Shown here: positions 8,453 to 17,201 of the stretch, piece by piece | Position numbering within the stretch: the first letter of the stretch is position 1 | How the letters are laid out: each line of letters opens with the position of its first letter | NCBI GenBank assembly: GCA_009781005.1 | Contig: WQYX01000008.1 | Coordinates: 1-64,000, forward strand | Length of the DNA: 64,000 bases | Source of the DNA: Polyangiaceae bacterium | GTDB taxonomy: Bacteria > Myxococcota_A > Polyangia > Polyangiales > Polyangiaceae | Reading direction: 5' to 3' | Notes under the pieces: model-generated | Told to the model about the DNA's origin: nothing | Databases searched by the model: none | Seen by the model: the letters and a program-made list of their open reading frames with translations, nothing else | Made by a program: the position numbers and the translations under genes

Positions 8453-9553
8453 TTAAGGAGGGGGGGAGCAGGCGGCGTAGTTTATCGATGGCGCGCCCTG
8501 GACCGTGACCGGGCGGCATGGGCCGAGGCCGACGCCCGCGCAATCGAACGAGAGGAGGAAGTTTCGGCTGCAACTCTTGATGTAATTGCCATTGCACCAC
8601 TCGACACCAGTACAATCCTGAGAGCCCGTGCAGGCCTGAAGCGGATCGGACGGAGGCACGGTTCCGTCGTTCGCACAGGAGAGGCCGCCTAACTTCCCGC
8701 AGTCGATCTCGTATGGGTGGCCACCAACGCAGGCCGAAACCGTGCCGTTGTTGCACGTTGGGATAAATGACCCCGTGCAGCTTTCGCTGCTGACTGGGGC
8801 ACACGCACTACCGTTGTCGTTGCTCACGCACGTGCCCGCGCCATATCCGCTGCAATCGACGCCCATGTCGACAGGCTGCGCGCCGCTGACGCAGTGCTGT
8901 GCCCACGACGAGCCGGAACAATCATCGGTCGAGGCGGTGCAATTGAGACCGTACGAGCCTGTGCATTTTGCATCCGAGTCGGTAGCCGGCATACAGGTCC
9001 TGCCAGCCATGAGGCATAGATCGACCCCAGACGGACGCGTGTCACCGTTGCACGCAACAACCGCGGAGAGCCCGTGCCCGGTGTCGTCGACGATGCAACT
9101 CAGAAACGATCCGTCGCTCGCATCGTGACCCTGACATTTTGGGAGATCGCCGCTTGGAAAGAGGCACTTGTCGAACTCGGCACACGACTCCGCCGTTGCC
9201 GCCTTCAGGAGGCAACGCCACATCGCGTCCACGTTGCCCGCAGGACGAAAGTTCGGGTTTGCGTCGCAGTCGAACGCGAACTGCGCGCGCGTCACGCACT
9301 CACCGAAGGCACTCGTACCCGACGGCCCTTCGCAAGCACCAAACCATGCGCAAACGCGCGTCGCCGCGCTGCGCGCTTCTTCGGATGTCCAAGTACAGAA
9401 ATCGATCGCGTCCGGCGGAGAGGGGCAGGCGGCGTTGGTTGGGTCCGTGTCGCAGAGCGTCTCGAAGTTCGTCGAGTGAAAGAGATCGATGCAAGCTGCA
9501 ACGAGGGATGCGGAAACACCGAGCGTGAGGACGTAACCGAGGCTGGTCTTCAC
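8453..9553 (-). CDS. Cysteine-rich lipoprotein
   Basis: A 366-residue exported lipoprotein (lipobox LVAAC, Cys about 21) with more than 20 cysteines in the mature part. They occur in loosely repeated segments of about 45 residues (GVDLCLMAGRTCMPATDSDAKC, then GSYGLNCTASTDDC and similar), suggesting a disulfide-stabilised repeat protein of the kind common on myxobacterial surfaces. No enzyme motif is recognised. The start is GTG at 9553, immediately after the stop codon of the upstream PEGA gene (9554-9556), so the two are probably co-transcribed and translationally coupled. Function is unknown; surface display or predation-related roles are only guesses. Confidence 0.85.
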   Translation of the reverse strand: MKTSLGYVLTLGVSASLVAACIDLFHSTNFETLCDTDPTNAACPSPPDAIDFCTWTSEEARSAATRVCAWFGACEGPSGTSAFGECVTRAQFAFDCDANPNFRPAGNVDAMWRCLLKAATAESCAEFDKCLFPSGDLPKCQGHDASDGSFLSCIVDDTGHGLSAVVACNGDTRPSGVDLCLMAGRTCMPATDSDAKCTGSYGLNCTASTDDCSGSSWAQHCVSGAQPVDMGVDCSGYGAGTCVSNDNGSACAPVSSESCTGSFIPTCNNGTVSACVGGHPYEIDCGKLGGLSCANDGTVPPSDPLQACTGSQDCTGVEWCNGNYIKSCSRNFLLSFDCAGVGLGPCRPVTVQGAPSINYAACSPPP

Positions 9554-10606
9554 CTAAAATGCTCCTTGTACGCCGAGCGCCGTCGGCGATGCCACGAGAC
9601 GCGCGTGTGCAGCAGGCGGCGAGACTTGCCCCGTTGTCGTCGACGATTGGCTGCCAGACGACCAGAGCAAAACGGAGACAACACCGAGTCCGGCGGCACC
9701 GATGAAGCCGCCGAGAGCGACTGCATCGAGCGTCCGAATTTTCGAGCGTTGGCTGTCGCAGGGGGCGACCTGTGTGGAACACGTGGTGCGAAGGATGCCG
9801 ACGGGAGTAGTTCCTGGCGTAACTGCGTCGCAGGAGGCGACTTGCGTGGAACATGTGGTGCGGCTACTGCTTTGCGCGTTGCCCGCGAGGATGAAACTGA
9901 CGACGCCGCCGGCCGCGAGCACCACGGCGCCGGCGGTCGTCGCGATGGGCAACGTGTACGAACGATGCCGAGGCGGCTCCTGCGGCAGACGCGGGGAGGG
10001 CCGAGGAACGGGTGCGACACCGACGGGAGATAGCGCGATCTCGACGGTTGTTGATGATCCATCGGACGCCGTCACCGTACGCGCGAAGCTTTCGTAGCCC
10101 GGTGCGCGCGCCTCGATCGTGTGCTCGCCAGGCTCGACGCGAAACGGCTTGCCATCGAGTTCGTCGGCGACAACAGTTTTTTGATCGAGCATGACGTCGA
10201 CGCCCGACGGCGGTGACGTCACGCGGAGCACGAGCTTCGGCACGCGCGTGCGCAGCGGATCAATCCGCGCAGCGATGGCCGAGCGTACTTCAGGCTTGTT
10301 CGTCTCTTCGGCGAGTCTGTCCGCCGCCTCGTACTCTTCGAGGGCGGGCACCAGCTTGCCGATCATCTCGAGGCAGTAGGCCTTGTGGAAGCGCAGTCCC
10401 GCGGTCGCCGTCATCGCTTCGGCTTCCTTGAATTTGTCGAATGCGGAAGCAAACGAACCTCGCTTCTCGAGATCGAGACCCTCATCGAAAAGCCTTTTCG
10501 CAGCTTCCGTGGTCTCTTTGGGGGTGCGTACGTCCGCGGCGTGCGCGACGGAGGCGGGCCAAGCAGCGAGTACTACGCACACAACAACGGCGTGCCGAAA
10601 TCGCAT
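9554..10606 (-). CDS. Exported TPR / PEGA-domain protein
   Basis: A 350-residue protein. The start MRFRHAVVV is chosen because it gives a cleavable signal peptide ending AHA; an ATG 16 codons upstream only adds polar residues. Residues about 25-110 are TPR-like helices (AKRLFDEGLDLEKRGSFASA). Residues about 125-190 form a PEGA domain (SPPSGVDVMLDQ, then VEPGEHTIEARAPGYESF), which usually binds surface-layer or cell-envelope material. A membrane helix follows at about 215-235, and another at about 285-305. Between them lies an imperfect in-frame duplication carrying TTCSTQVAxCD twice (see the finding). It heads a probable two-gene unit with the Cys-rich lipoprotein. Envelope attachment is inferred. 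Confidence 0.85.
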   Translation of the reverse strand: MRFRHAVVVCVVLAAWPASVAHAADVRTPKETTEAAKRLFDEGLDLEKRGSFASAFDKFKEAEAMTATAGLRFHKAYCLEMIGKLVPALEEYEAADRLAEETNKPEVRSAIAARIDPLRTRVPKLVLRVTSPPSGVDVMLDQKTVVADELDGKPFRVEPGEHTIEARAPGYESFARTVTASDGSSTTVEIALSPVGVAPVPRPSPRLPQEPPRHRSYTLPIATTAGAVVLAAGGVVSFILAGNAQSSSRTTCSTQVASCDAVTPGTTPVGILRTTCSTQVAPCDSQRSKIRTLDAVALGGFIGAAGLGVVSVLLWSSGSQSSTTTGQVSPPAAHARLVASPTALGVQGAF

Positions 10607-10689
10607 TCTCTTCGAATCGCAAAGGACATTGCGCTCGTCAACCGTGATCGCCAATCTTTCTTGATTCGCAGCCTGCTAGCCTGCGCCGC

Positions 10690-11556
10690 GTGGAAACTCC
10701 GTCAACACGCGTAGCGACAGAACCCGAGCTCGCCCGGGCAGCATGTGACGCCGTTCGAAGACGCGGCGAGCGCGTGGGCTTCGTAGCAACCATGGGTGCT
10801 CTGCACGAGGGGCACCTTGCTCTTGTCCGACACGCCAGGAAAAACGCGGACTTCGTCATCGTCTCTGTCTTCGTGAATCCAACACAATTCGGTCCGAACG
10901 AAGACTTCGCCCGCTATCCGCGCGACCTCGAGAGCGATGTCGGTCGTCTCCGTGATGCCGATCTCGTCTTCGCGCCCGAGGTCTCCGCGATGTATCCGCC
11001 CGGCAACGAGACGTGCGTGAAGGTGGGCTCACTCGCCTCGCATCTCTGCGGGCCGCACCGTCCTGGTCATTTCGAGGGCGTTGCCACCGTTGTCACGAAG
11101 CTCTTTGGCATCGTGGGGCCATGCACGGCTGTCTTCGGCAACAAAGACTACCAGCAGCTCGCCATTGTTCGTCGCGTGGTGACCGATCTCTTCCTGCCGG
11201 TGACCATCCTCGGATATCCCATCGTGCGCGAGGCCGACGGTCTCGCACGGAGTTCACGCAACGCCTATCTCTCGTCGGACGAACGCACGCGCGCTCTCGG
11301 TCTGTCGCGAGGGTTGTTCTCTGCATCGCACGCGTTTGCCTCCGGCGAGCGAAGGGCGGGCGTCCTTCGCGGCCTCGTGCTCGGAGCCGTCACACCGGTT
11401 GCCACGTCGATCGACTACGTGACCGTGGCCAACGCTGATTCGCTGGTCCCCTTTGACGATGCAGCCGACATCCGCGAACGTGCCGTGATCGCAATCGCCT
11501 GCCGGATCGGGCAGACCCGCCTCATCGACAACGTCGTGCTCGGCGAGGACACATGA
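10690..11556 (+). CDS. panC: Pantoate-beta-alanine ligase
   Basis: A 288-residue enzyme of pantothenate and coenzyme A synthesis, joining pantoate and beta-alanine with ATP hydrolysis to AMP. Diagnostic motifs are all present: MGALHEGHL (ATP-binding HxGH), [41 protein letters not shown] and [16 protein letters not shown]. Length is normal for the family. The start is a GTG at 10690; no strong ribosome-binding site is seen upstream. Its stop overlaps the tmk start by ATGA, an unusual pairing of vitamin and nucleotide genes. The cognate panB and panD are not in the window. Confidence 0.96.
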   Translation: METPSTRVATEPELARAACDAVRRRGERVGFVATMGALHEGHLALVRHARKNADFVIVSVFVNPTQFGPNEDFARYPRDLESDVGRLRDADLVFAPEVSAMYPPGNETCVKVGSLASHLCGPHRPGHFEGVATVVTKLFGIVGPCTAVFGNKDYQQLAIVRRVVTDLFLPVTILGYPIVREADGLARSSRNAYLSSDERTRALGLSRGLFSASHAFASGERRAGVLRGLVLGAVTPVATSIDYVTVANADSLVPFDDAADIRERAVIAIACRIGQTRLIDNVVLGEDT

Positions 11557-12203
11557 CGAGGACAGCCGCAGGCCGCTTCGTGGTGCTCGAGGGGATCGAC
11601 GGTGCGGGCACGACGACGCAAACCCAGATGCTCGTCGAGCATCTGCGCAACGAGGGCGTCCGGGTCGCGCGCGCAACGCGCGAGCCGAGCGACGGTCCCA
11701 TTGGCTCGTTCATCCGCCAAGTGCTCACCGGCCGTGTCGTTGCTCCGGGCGGGCGCGCGCCTGCGTGGACGACGATGGCGTTGCTCTTCGCGGCCGACCG
11801 CATGGATCACGTCGAATCGGAGATCGAACCCGTGCTCTCGCAAGGTGGCGTCGTCGTCTCCGATCGCTATGACGCCTCGAGCCTCGCTTATCAGAGCATC
11901 TCGAGCGATCGCGCGGAAGACACGGCGCTCGACTGGATTCGCCAACTGAATCGCCATGCGCTCCGCCCCGCGCTCACGATCGTGCTGGACGTGCCCGCGG
12001 AAGTCGCGGCCGCACGCCGACACGCGCGCGGTGAACCCGCGCAGCTTTACGAAGAGAACGACGCGCAGCGCATGCTTGCTGCTTTCTACCGTGATCTCCC
12101 GCGCCACATGCCGACCGATTCGATCGTCGTGATCGACGGCTCTGGATCCATCGAAGACGTGCACGCACGCGTGCTGGGTGCTTACCGCACGCGTTTTCCC
12201 TGA
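11553..12203 (+). CDS. tmk: Thymidylate kinase (dTMP kinase)
   Basis: A 216-residue kinase converting dTMP to dTDP. Motifs are [11 protein letters not shown] (P-loop, 13-23), [13 protein letters not shown] (DR[YFE]-type substrate region), FAADRMDH, the Asp-Arg-Tyr motif in [14 protein letters not shown], and a LID arginine stretch ([11 protein letters not shown]). The P-loop Lys is replaced by Thr (GAGTTTQ), a variant that also occurs in other bacterial and archaeal dTMP kinases. The start overlaps the panC stop by ATGA. The 3' end overlaps by 22 bp the convergent lipoprotein gene. Confidence 0.95.
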   Translation: MTRTAAGRFVVLEGIDGAGTTTQTQMLVEHLRNEGVRVARATREPSDGPIGSFIRQVLTGRVVAPGGRAPAWTTMALLFAADRMDHVESEIEPVLSQGGVVVSDRYDASSLAYQSISSDRAEDTALDWIRQLNRHALRPALTIVLDVPAEVAAARRHARGEPAQLYEENDAQRMLAAFYRDLPRHMPTDSIVVIDGSGSIEDVHARVLGAYRTRFP

Positions 12204-12706
12204 GCCCCTGCCGTCACGACACCACCGTCATCAACGATGGGGATCTCGAGGACGGACACCTTGCCATCGCGCTCATAGTCGATTCGCAGGCTCGGTGCTC
12301 TGTCGAGAGAGCGGAGCGCCCGGTCAGCATCCTCCGGGTGTTCGATGGGCATGCCATTGACTCGCAGCAGGACGTCACCGGGCTTCAAGTCGACGACCCA
12401 CTCGGGGTTCAACGCGCGAACGCGAAAGCCGTAAAATTTCCCATCGCGCATGACGGGCCAATCCTCGACCGAGACGTTCTGAAGAAGGACGCCGAGGCCG
12501 CGGTCGATCGCTTCACGGACCTTCGATCGCTCGAGCCGAGTGATCTTCTCCGTGGTGCCGGGGATCGACGGCGTCGCCGTCTTTCCACTTGGCGCGCTCG
12601 GAGCCGACGCCGGCGTCTTGGTTTCGGCTTTGTCTGCGCCACCACACCCGGTCACGACGAGCGACGAAGCGATGACAACGAGAGCCGGAAGCGTGCGCCT
12701 GTGCAT
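12182..12706 (-). CDS. Lipoprotein with PDZ domain
   Basis: A 174-residue lipoprotein (lipobox VVTGC, Cys about 21), with a short Ala/Ser/Lys linker and a C-terminal half resembling a GspC-type PDZ domain: GFRVRALNPEWVVDLKPGDV, then NGMPIEHPEDADRALRSL and IDYERDGK. Such domains occur in type II secretion pilotins and in periplasmic proteases, but no protease domain is present, so it may be a substrate- or partner-binding lipoprotein. The 3' end overlaps tmk convergently. I cannot link it to a secretion cluster in this window. Confidence 0.8.
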   Translation of the reverse strand: MHRRTLPALVVIASSLVVTGCGGADKAETKTPASAPSAPSGKTATPSIPGTTEKITRLERSKVREAIDRGLGVLLQNVSVEDWPVMRDGKFYGFRVRALNPEWVVDLKPGDVLLRVNGMPIEHPEDADRALRSLDRAPSLRIDYERDGKVSVLEIPIVDDGGVVTAGAQGKRVR

Positions 12707-12761
12707 TGCGTCGCATCCTCCATAGCCGGAAGTGCACGGGCAAGTTTGCTGTCGAACGTGG

Positions 12762-14699
12762 CTAGATGAGACTTATGAGATCCAAGCGATCGACGGGGCT
12801 CGTTCGCGCTGCGCCTGCGCTTTTTGCGAAGAGCAGCGTCACGCCTCCCGCATCGTCGACCAGCACGTGATCGCGGTCGACGTGCCCGTGGATTTCGCCC
12901 ATCTGATGAAGCCGGACGAGCCCTTCCCAAAGAATCTCCGCGCGCCTGGCGCCGAGTCTGCCAACGAGCGGCGCGCCGCGCGGTGCGGCGAGCCATACAG
13001 TGTTGCTCTCGCGATCGACCCTCAGCACAGATTGCAGCGCGGGATGATCCGCACGGGCAAACGCCGATACCCGCGCGAGCACGGCAGCGTCGAGCGGCAG
13101 CGTCACCACACGTCGATCGAGCCATTGATCGATCGCGATGCCATCGTCGCCGAGCTGAAGGCGCGCGGCAGTAGGCGGTAGGCTCTTCGCGATCGCAGGC
13201 CTGGGGTGTGCGGCACGCTCCACGGTGTCGGGCCATGCGAGCGCCCCGAGGGCGTGCCGCGCAGCGAAGGCATCGGCAGGCCGCTCGGCCGGATCGACAG
13301 CGAGCATCGCGAGCACCGCGCGGTCATGGCGTACGGAGAGATCTGGGTGCATGGCGCTCGGGCTTATATGCAATGTGCATGCATTGAAGTCGACTTCGAC
13401 GCGCTCCCCGGTGAGCATCTCCCAGAGCATCACGCCCACGGCATACAGATCGCTCTGCACGGTCGCCGGTCGGCCCTCGCGCTGCTCGGGGCTCATGTAC
13501 CCGAGCGTGCCGATGACGCCCGCGGTCACGGTGGTCGACAGATCTCCGAGATGCGCGACGCCGAAGTCGCCGAGTCTCGCCGTACCTGCTTCGTCGAAGA
13601 GCACGTTCGCCGGCTTGACGTCGCGATGCAGGATGCCGAGGCGGTGCGCTTCTCCAAGGGCAGCGAGCACGCAGGAGGCGATCTCCACGGCGCGGGCGGG
13701 GGTGAGAGACTCGCGCGCGATCATCTGCTCGAGCGTTCCACGTCCCATCCACGCGAGAACGATGGCTGGACCTTCGGCCACGTAATCGAGAAGCGGGACG
13801 ATGTTCGGATGATCGAGCGTGCCCGTAACTCTCACCTCGCGTTCGAAGCGTACAAATGCATCGCGTCCGGCACCGCGCGCGTCGTACGCGGCAAAGATTT
13901 TCACCGCTACACGCTCCGTGCGAACCGCGTCGATACACTCGAGCAGACGTGCGCTCGGCGATGCCGCGACCTGCCGGACGACCTCGTAGCGGCCAAAGAG
14001 ACGCGGATGCAACTCAGTTGCATTTGGCACCTCGATCCCTGGCGCGCCACCGAGACTCGCGAGTTCGCGCTCGGCCTCGAGACGCGCTTCGGCAAGTCCC
14101 AAGCGATCGAGCGCAACCAAGAGCAGCGCGATTGCTTCGCGCCGTTCGGGCGATCCCTCCGGCACCTTCTGAAGCGAGCGCACCGCAGCCTCCACCTTGC
14201 CGAAACGAAGGAGCAGACCTCCGAGCGCAACGTAAGCTGCAAAAGAATCGGGGGCTTTACGAATCTGCGTTTCGAGCGCCCGCGCGGCGGCGGCAACTTC
14301 ACCCTCCGCCTCGAAGAGATCGGCGGCTTTGATCGCGAGCCCCGCCCGTTCGTAAGCACGCGCCGCGGCCGCACGCTTGCCAATGCCTTCGAAGAGCCTT
14401 GCCGCCCAACCGGGATGTCCTCGCTGTTCGAGCTGAATGGCGAGTCGCTCGGCCTCGTTCGCATTCTTCACGACGTGAGACAGCGCACGTTCGGCGGTCG
14501 CGTCATCGTTGCCATCGAGTGCAACCTGCAACGAACGCGCATGCTCTCCGGCGCGCTCGGCTTCCGCCGCGGCACGCTGGAAGTCGCACGCGCGTTCGAA
14601 CAAGAGACTCGCCGTGTGAGCGTCGCCTCGACGGCTGGCGAGCTCGGCGGCCGCGACCACGCGCTCTTCGCGAAGGAGGCGTAAGACCTCGTCATCCAT
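12762..14699 (-). CDS. Ser/Thr protein kinase with N-terminal TPR-like region
   Basis: A 645-residue protein. Residues 1-220 are Ala/Glu-rich helical pairs resembling TPRs. The kinase domain runs from about 237 to 500: Lys267 in VAVKIF, HRDVKPAN (358-365), DFG (378-380) and SPEQ in place of APE are present. The glycine loop is degenerate (VRQVAASPSARLL instead of GxGxxG), so ATP binding may be altered. The C-terminal 150 residues contain a second kinase-like stretch (GLVRLHQMGEIHGHVDRDHV) that lacks complete motifs. No membrane segment is visible, so it should be cytoplasmic. It follows the M15 peptidase gene with an 18-bp gap and is probably in that operon. Confidence 0.88.
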   Translation of the reverse strand: MDDEVLRLLREERVVAAAELASRRGDAHTASLLFERACDFQRAAAEAERAGEHARSLQVALDGNDDATAERALSHVVKNANEAERLAIQLEQRGHPGWAARLFEGIGKRAAAARAYERAGLAIKAADLFEAEGEVAAAARALETQIRKAPDSFAAYVALGGLLLRFGKVEAAVRSLQKVPEGSPERREAIALLLVALDRLGLAEARLEAERELASLGGAPGIEVPNATELHPRLFGRYEVVRQVAASPSARLLECIDAVRTERVAVKIFAAYDARGAGRDAFVRFEREVRVTGTLDHPNIVPLLDYVAEGPAIVLAWMGRGTLEQMIARESLTPARAVEIASCVLAALGEAHRLGILHRDVKPANVLFDEAGTARLGDFGVAHLGDLSTTVTAGVIGTLGYMSPEQREGRPATVQSDLYAVGVMLWEMLTGERVEVDFNACTLHISPSAMHPDLSVRHDRAVLAMLAVDPAERPADAFAARHALGALAWPDTVERAAHPRPAIAKSLPPTAARLQLGDDGIAIDQWLDRRVVTLPLDAAVLARVSAFARADHPALQSVLRVDRESNTVWLAAPRGAPLVGRLGARRAEILWEGLVRLHQMGEIHGHVDRDHVLVDDAGGVTLLFAKSAGAARTSPVDRLDLISLI

Positions 14700-14717
14700 T
14701 TGCTGTCATCTACGCTC

Positions 14718-15641
14718 TCAATCCGGCGTGTCCTCGCTCAGTCCGAAATCATCGTCGTCGTCTTGCTTGTCGTCGGCAGCATGGACGCCCACGGGCATGT
14801 GGAGCGCGGCGTCCACATCGCCGCCAACGGCAAATGGCGGAACAGGGTGATCGCCCCGCGCGACGGCTTCCGCATCGCTCTGATGCGCGAGATCGCTCAA
14901 GATGCCGCGTGTCCGGCCTTTCTTGCCGGGCCCGCTTGCATCAACCCAGAAAAAGGATCGCTCGCGCACGTCGAGGTGCACGAAGCCGCTCGTTGGGTAA
15001 ACGCCAACGCCTACGAACCCCTGCTCGCGCGCGAACTTCGCGACCTCTTCGTCCGTCGCTCCCGGCACGACGAAGTCCATGGCGCGACCCTTGCCGTGGT
15101 TCGACACTTTCCCGCCATGCGGCGTGCGATAACCAGAGATGATCCGGATCTCCTGCGCATGAAAATGCACCGCCACGCGATAGACGAGATCGAGCAGGCG
15201 CGGATCGATCGGATGCTCGTTGCCTGAATGCGGATCACGCAAAATGTGGGCGGCGCGATCGAGATCTTCGGCAGAGAAGTCTCCCCGATCGCTTTGCGCG
15301 CGGAGCTCGACACGATCGTGGATGTTGAGCCCCTGCAAAACGAGGACGGGCCTCCCCGATGCGTCGAGCGGCGCTGTCTTTCCCGACGCCGGTGTGTGCC
15401 AGATGCGCGCGGCGGCGATCGTTTGCGCCGCACGCGAGGGCTTCACCGCGCGCGATGCCGCTCTTGGCGCCGGCTTCGGCTTCGACGAAGGAGCAGGTGC
15501 CGGAGCAGCCGCGTGCGCGTGTGGCGACGATGGAGGCGGCAGCACCGGCAGCTTCGGCCCATCTCCGATCGCGACGGAGCTCACTGCCGTTGTTGCGAAG
15601 AGAGCGCACGCCCCCAGAAGCGGCCGGACCATGCAACCCAT
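14718..15641 (-). CDS. DUF882 / M15-type peptidoglycan endopeptidase (YcbK/MepK-like)
   Basis: A 307-residue exported protein with a signal-like N-terminus, a Pro/Ala-rich linker (30-70) and a C-terminal DUF882 domain (about 140-240). The zinc ligands are in place: His182 and Asp189 in SNHGKGRAMDF, and His222 in GFVHLDVR, after the typical IISGYRTP. The family cleaves peptide crosslinks in peptidoglycan in the periplasm. The start overlaps by one base the stop of the preceding gene; an alternative ATG three codons later exists. It belongs to a four-member same-strand block (15641-16504, this gene, then the TPR kinase, then the PDZ lipoprotein), with a gap to the last. Confidence 0.9.
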   Translation of the reverse strand: MGCMVRPLLGACALFATTAVSSVAIGDGPKLPVLPPPSSPHAHAAAPAPAPSSKPKPAPRAASRAVKPSRAAQTIAAARIWHTPASGKTAPLDASGRPVLVLQGLNIHDRVELRAQSDRGDFSAEDLDRAAHILRDPHSGNEHPIDPRLLDLVYRVAVHFHAQEIRIISGYRTPHGGKVSNHGKGRAMDFVVPGATDEEVAKFAREQGFVGVGVYPTSGFVHLDVRERSFFWVDASGPGKKGRTRGILSDLAHQSDAEAVARGDHPVPPFAVGGDVDAALHMPVGVHAADDKQDDDDDFGLSEDTPD

Positions 15642-16504
15642 CAGCGACGGAAGGGAAGGATGTGCGCCAGATCGAATCGAACTTCGCCCGGATCGATGCC
15701 TTTTACGCGGAAGCTCTCATGATGCAACCGATGAAGGGTGAGCTGCCCCTCATCCACGGCACCAAGCGCGCTCGCCGGGATGCTCATCGTCCCCGCGTCT
15801 TCTGCCGCGCACGACGCGACGAGGTCGCCGGAAGGAGAAAGCATCTCGACGTAAACGAGATCGTGCGCATCGGGATCGCCTGCGTCCCACGTGATCTCGA
15901 GACCGCCGCCGGGTGCGGAGACCACGTTCACGTCAGCGAGCTCACGTGGGGACGGCACGCTGATGACGAAGCCGTCTGCGAGATCCGCACCGCCACTTGC
16001 GTGCACTTCGACATTCGAGCCCGCAGCGAACGCTTCGTTCGAGCGCCCAGAGTAAAACACGCCCGAGACGAACCCCGCCGGATCCGGCATGGTCCGCGGA
16101 AAAAGCACGGTCGTGTGACCCTGCAGATCGGCGACGCTCACAGGCCCTACGTCGAGAAGTTCGACCGCGCGGGACTTCTGCGCGAGAGACGCTTCTGCAT
16201 TGGCGGAGCAGGTGCCGACGGCAGGCAGATCCTGCACGACACCCGCGATACGCAGCGCCTGATCGTCGACCGTTCCAAGACGAACGCGAACGAAGCGCGC
16301 AACGACGCTGTCTGCATGAACGGTGTCGCCAGGTCCCGTTGTCCGCTCGACGACGACGATGGCCGTGGCTGTTTGAGAAGTGACTTCGGCATCTGCGCCG
16401 TCTGCCGATGGCGCAACCGTGCAGCCCATCATCCCCATGCTCAGGCCCGCGCTCATGGCCGAGCCCACCGCGCACACGCCGAGCAGCGAAAGGATGGAAC
16501 GCAT
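15641..16504 (-). CDS. Putative lipoprotein, first gene of peptidase operon
   Basis: A 287-residue protein starting at MRSILSLLG, chosen because it gives a signal peptide; longer in-frame starts run into the divergent nucleosidase gene. The signal sequence ends SMGMMGC, an imperfect lipobox, so lipidation is likely but not certain. The mature part contains several beta-rich segments (VVVERTTGPGDTVHADSVV, ARFVRVRLGTV) and one Fn3-like segment (GGLEITWDAGDPDAHDLVYV). No enzyme motif is recognised. The stop overlaps the DUF882 peptidase start, implying co-translation. Confidence 0.8.
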   Translation of the reverse strand: MRSILSLLGVCAVGSAMSAGLSMGMMGCTVAPSADGADAEVTSQTATAIVVVERTTGPGDTVHADSVVARFVRVRLGTVDDQALRIAGVVQDLPAVGTCSANAEASLAQKSRAVELLDVGPVSVADLQGHTTVLFPRTMPDPAGFVSGVFYSGRSNEAFAAGSNVEVHASGGADLADGFVISVPSPRELADVNVVSAPGGGLEITWDAGDPDAHDLVYVEMLSPSGDLVASCAAEDAGTMSIPASALGAVDEGQLTLHRLHHESFRVKGIDPGEVRFDLAHILPFRR

Positions 16505-16556
16505 AAACACTTGTAGAGTAGTCGCCCACCCTTTTCCCGGCAACAGAAGTGCGCGC

Positions 16557-17201
16557 ATGAAACTCCTCGTTCTTTCAGCCTGGGAGCCCGAGCTCGCGGC
16601 CCTGCGTAGCCACGCGGCAGCCCGACCGGATCTCGATGGAGTCGCTTTCGAGTCTGTCGGTGTCGGTCTCGTCGAGGCTGCGATCGGCGCATCGCGAGGC
16701 ATCGCTCTCCTCGCTCCAACGCACGTCCTCTTTGTCGGCACATGCGGCACCCTTCTGCCGAACATCGGCATTGGTCAGGTCGTTGTCGGCGCGGATGCGC
16801 GGCTCATCGACGTCGCGTCGCTTTCTGGCGCGGCCGAGATCCCCGACCTCATGCCGTGCGAAGTGGCGTTCGATCGGATCCTCCATGACGCAGCGTGCGT
16901 CGCCGGGGCGCAATCCGTGCACATTGCAAATACCGCCAGCATCACGGTCGATGAGGCTCTCGCTGCCCTACTTGCGCAGCACGCCGACGTCGAGCATCTC
17001 GAAGCCTTTGCCTTTGCGCGTGCATGCGCGGTGCACGGCGTTGCGTCAGGCATCGTGCTTGGCGTGGCCAACGAAGTCGGTCCCCGTGGTCGCGCGCAGT
17101 GGAGCGAGCATCACGTGACGGCGTCTGCGCGAGCCGCAGAAGTGACCGCACGAGTGATTGATGCCCTCGCTGGACCGCTCGGTCTAGAACTTCCACCATA
17201 G
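16557..17201 (+). CDS. Nucleosidase, probable futalosine hydrolase
   Basis: A 214-residue protein of the nucleoside phosphorylase-like fold. Motifs include LVLSAWEPELAALR at the first strand, GTCGTLLPNIGIGQVVVG in the middle, and a C-terminal VEHLEAFAFARACAVHGV followed by GVANEVGPRGRAQWSEHH. The last resembles the NxVGPRDRxxW signature of futalosine hydrolase (MqnB), which releases hypoxanthine in menaquinone synthesis. A closely related alternative is 5'-methylthioadenosine/S-adenosylhomocysteine nucleosidase. Other futalosine genes are not in the window. It reads divergently from the lipoprotein gene with a 52-bp spacer, and overlaps the convergent gene by 18 bp. Confidence 0.7.
   Translation: MKLLVLSAWEPELAALRSHAAARPDLDGVAFESVGVGLVEAAIGASRGIALLAPTHVLFVGTCGTLLPNIGIGQVVVGADARLIDVASLSGAAEIPDLMPCEVAFDRILHDAACVAGAQSVHIANTASITVDEALAALLAQHADVEHLEAFAFARACAVHGVASGIVLGVANEVGPRGRAQWSEHHVTASARAAEVTARVIDALAGPLGLELPP

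Noticed and set aside
13206-14684. 492-codon open frame antisense to the TPR kinase
   Set aside because: Kinase motifs on the opposite strand are convincing; no domain here.
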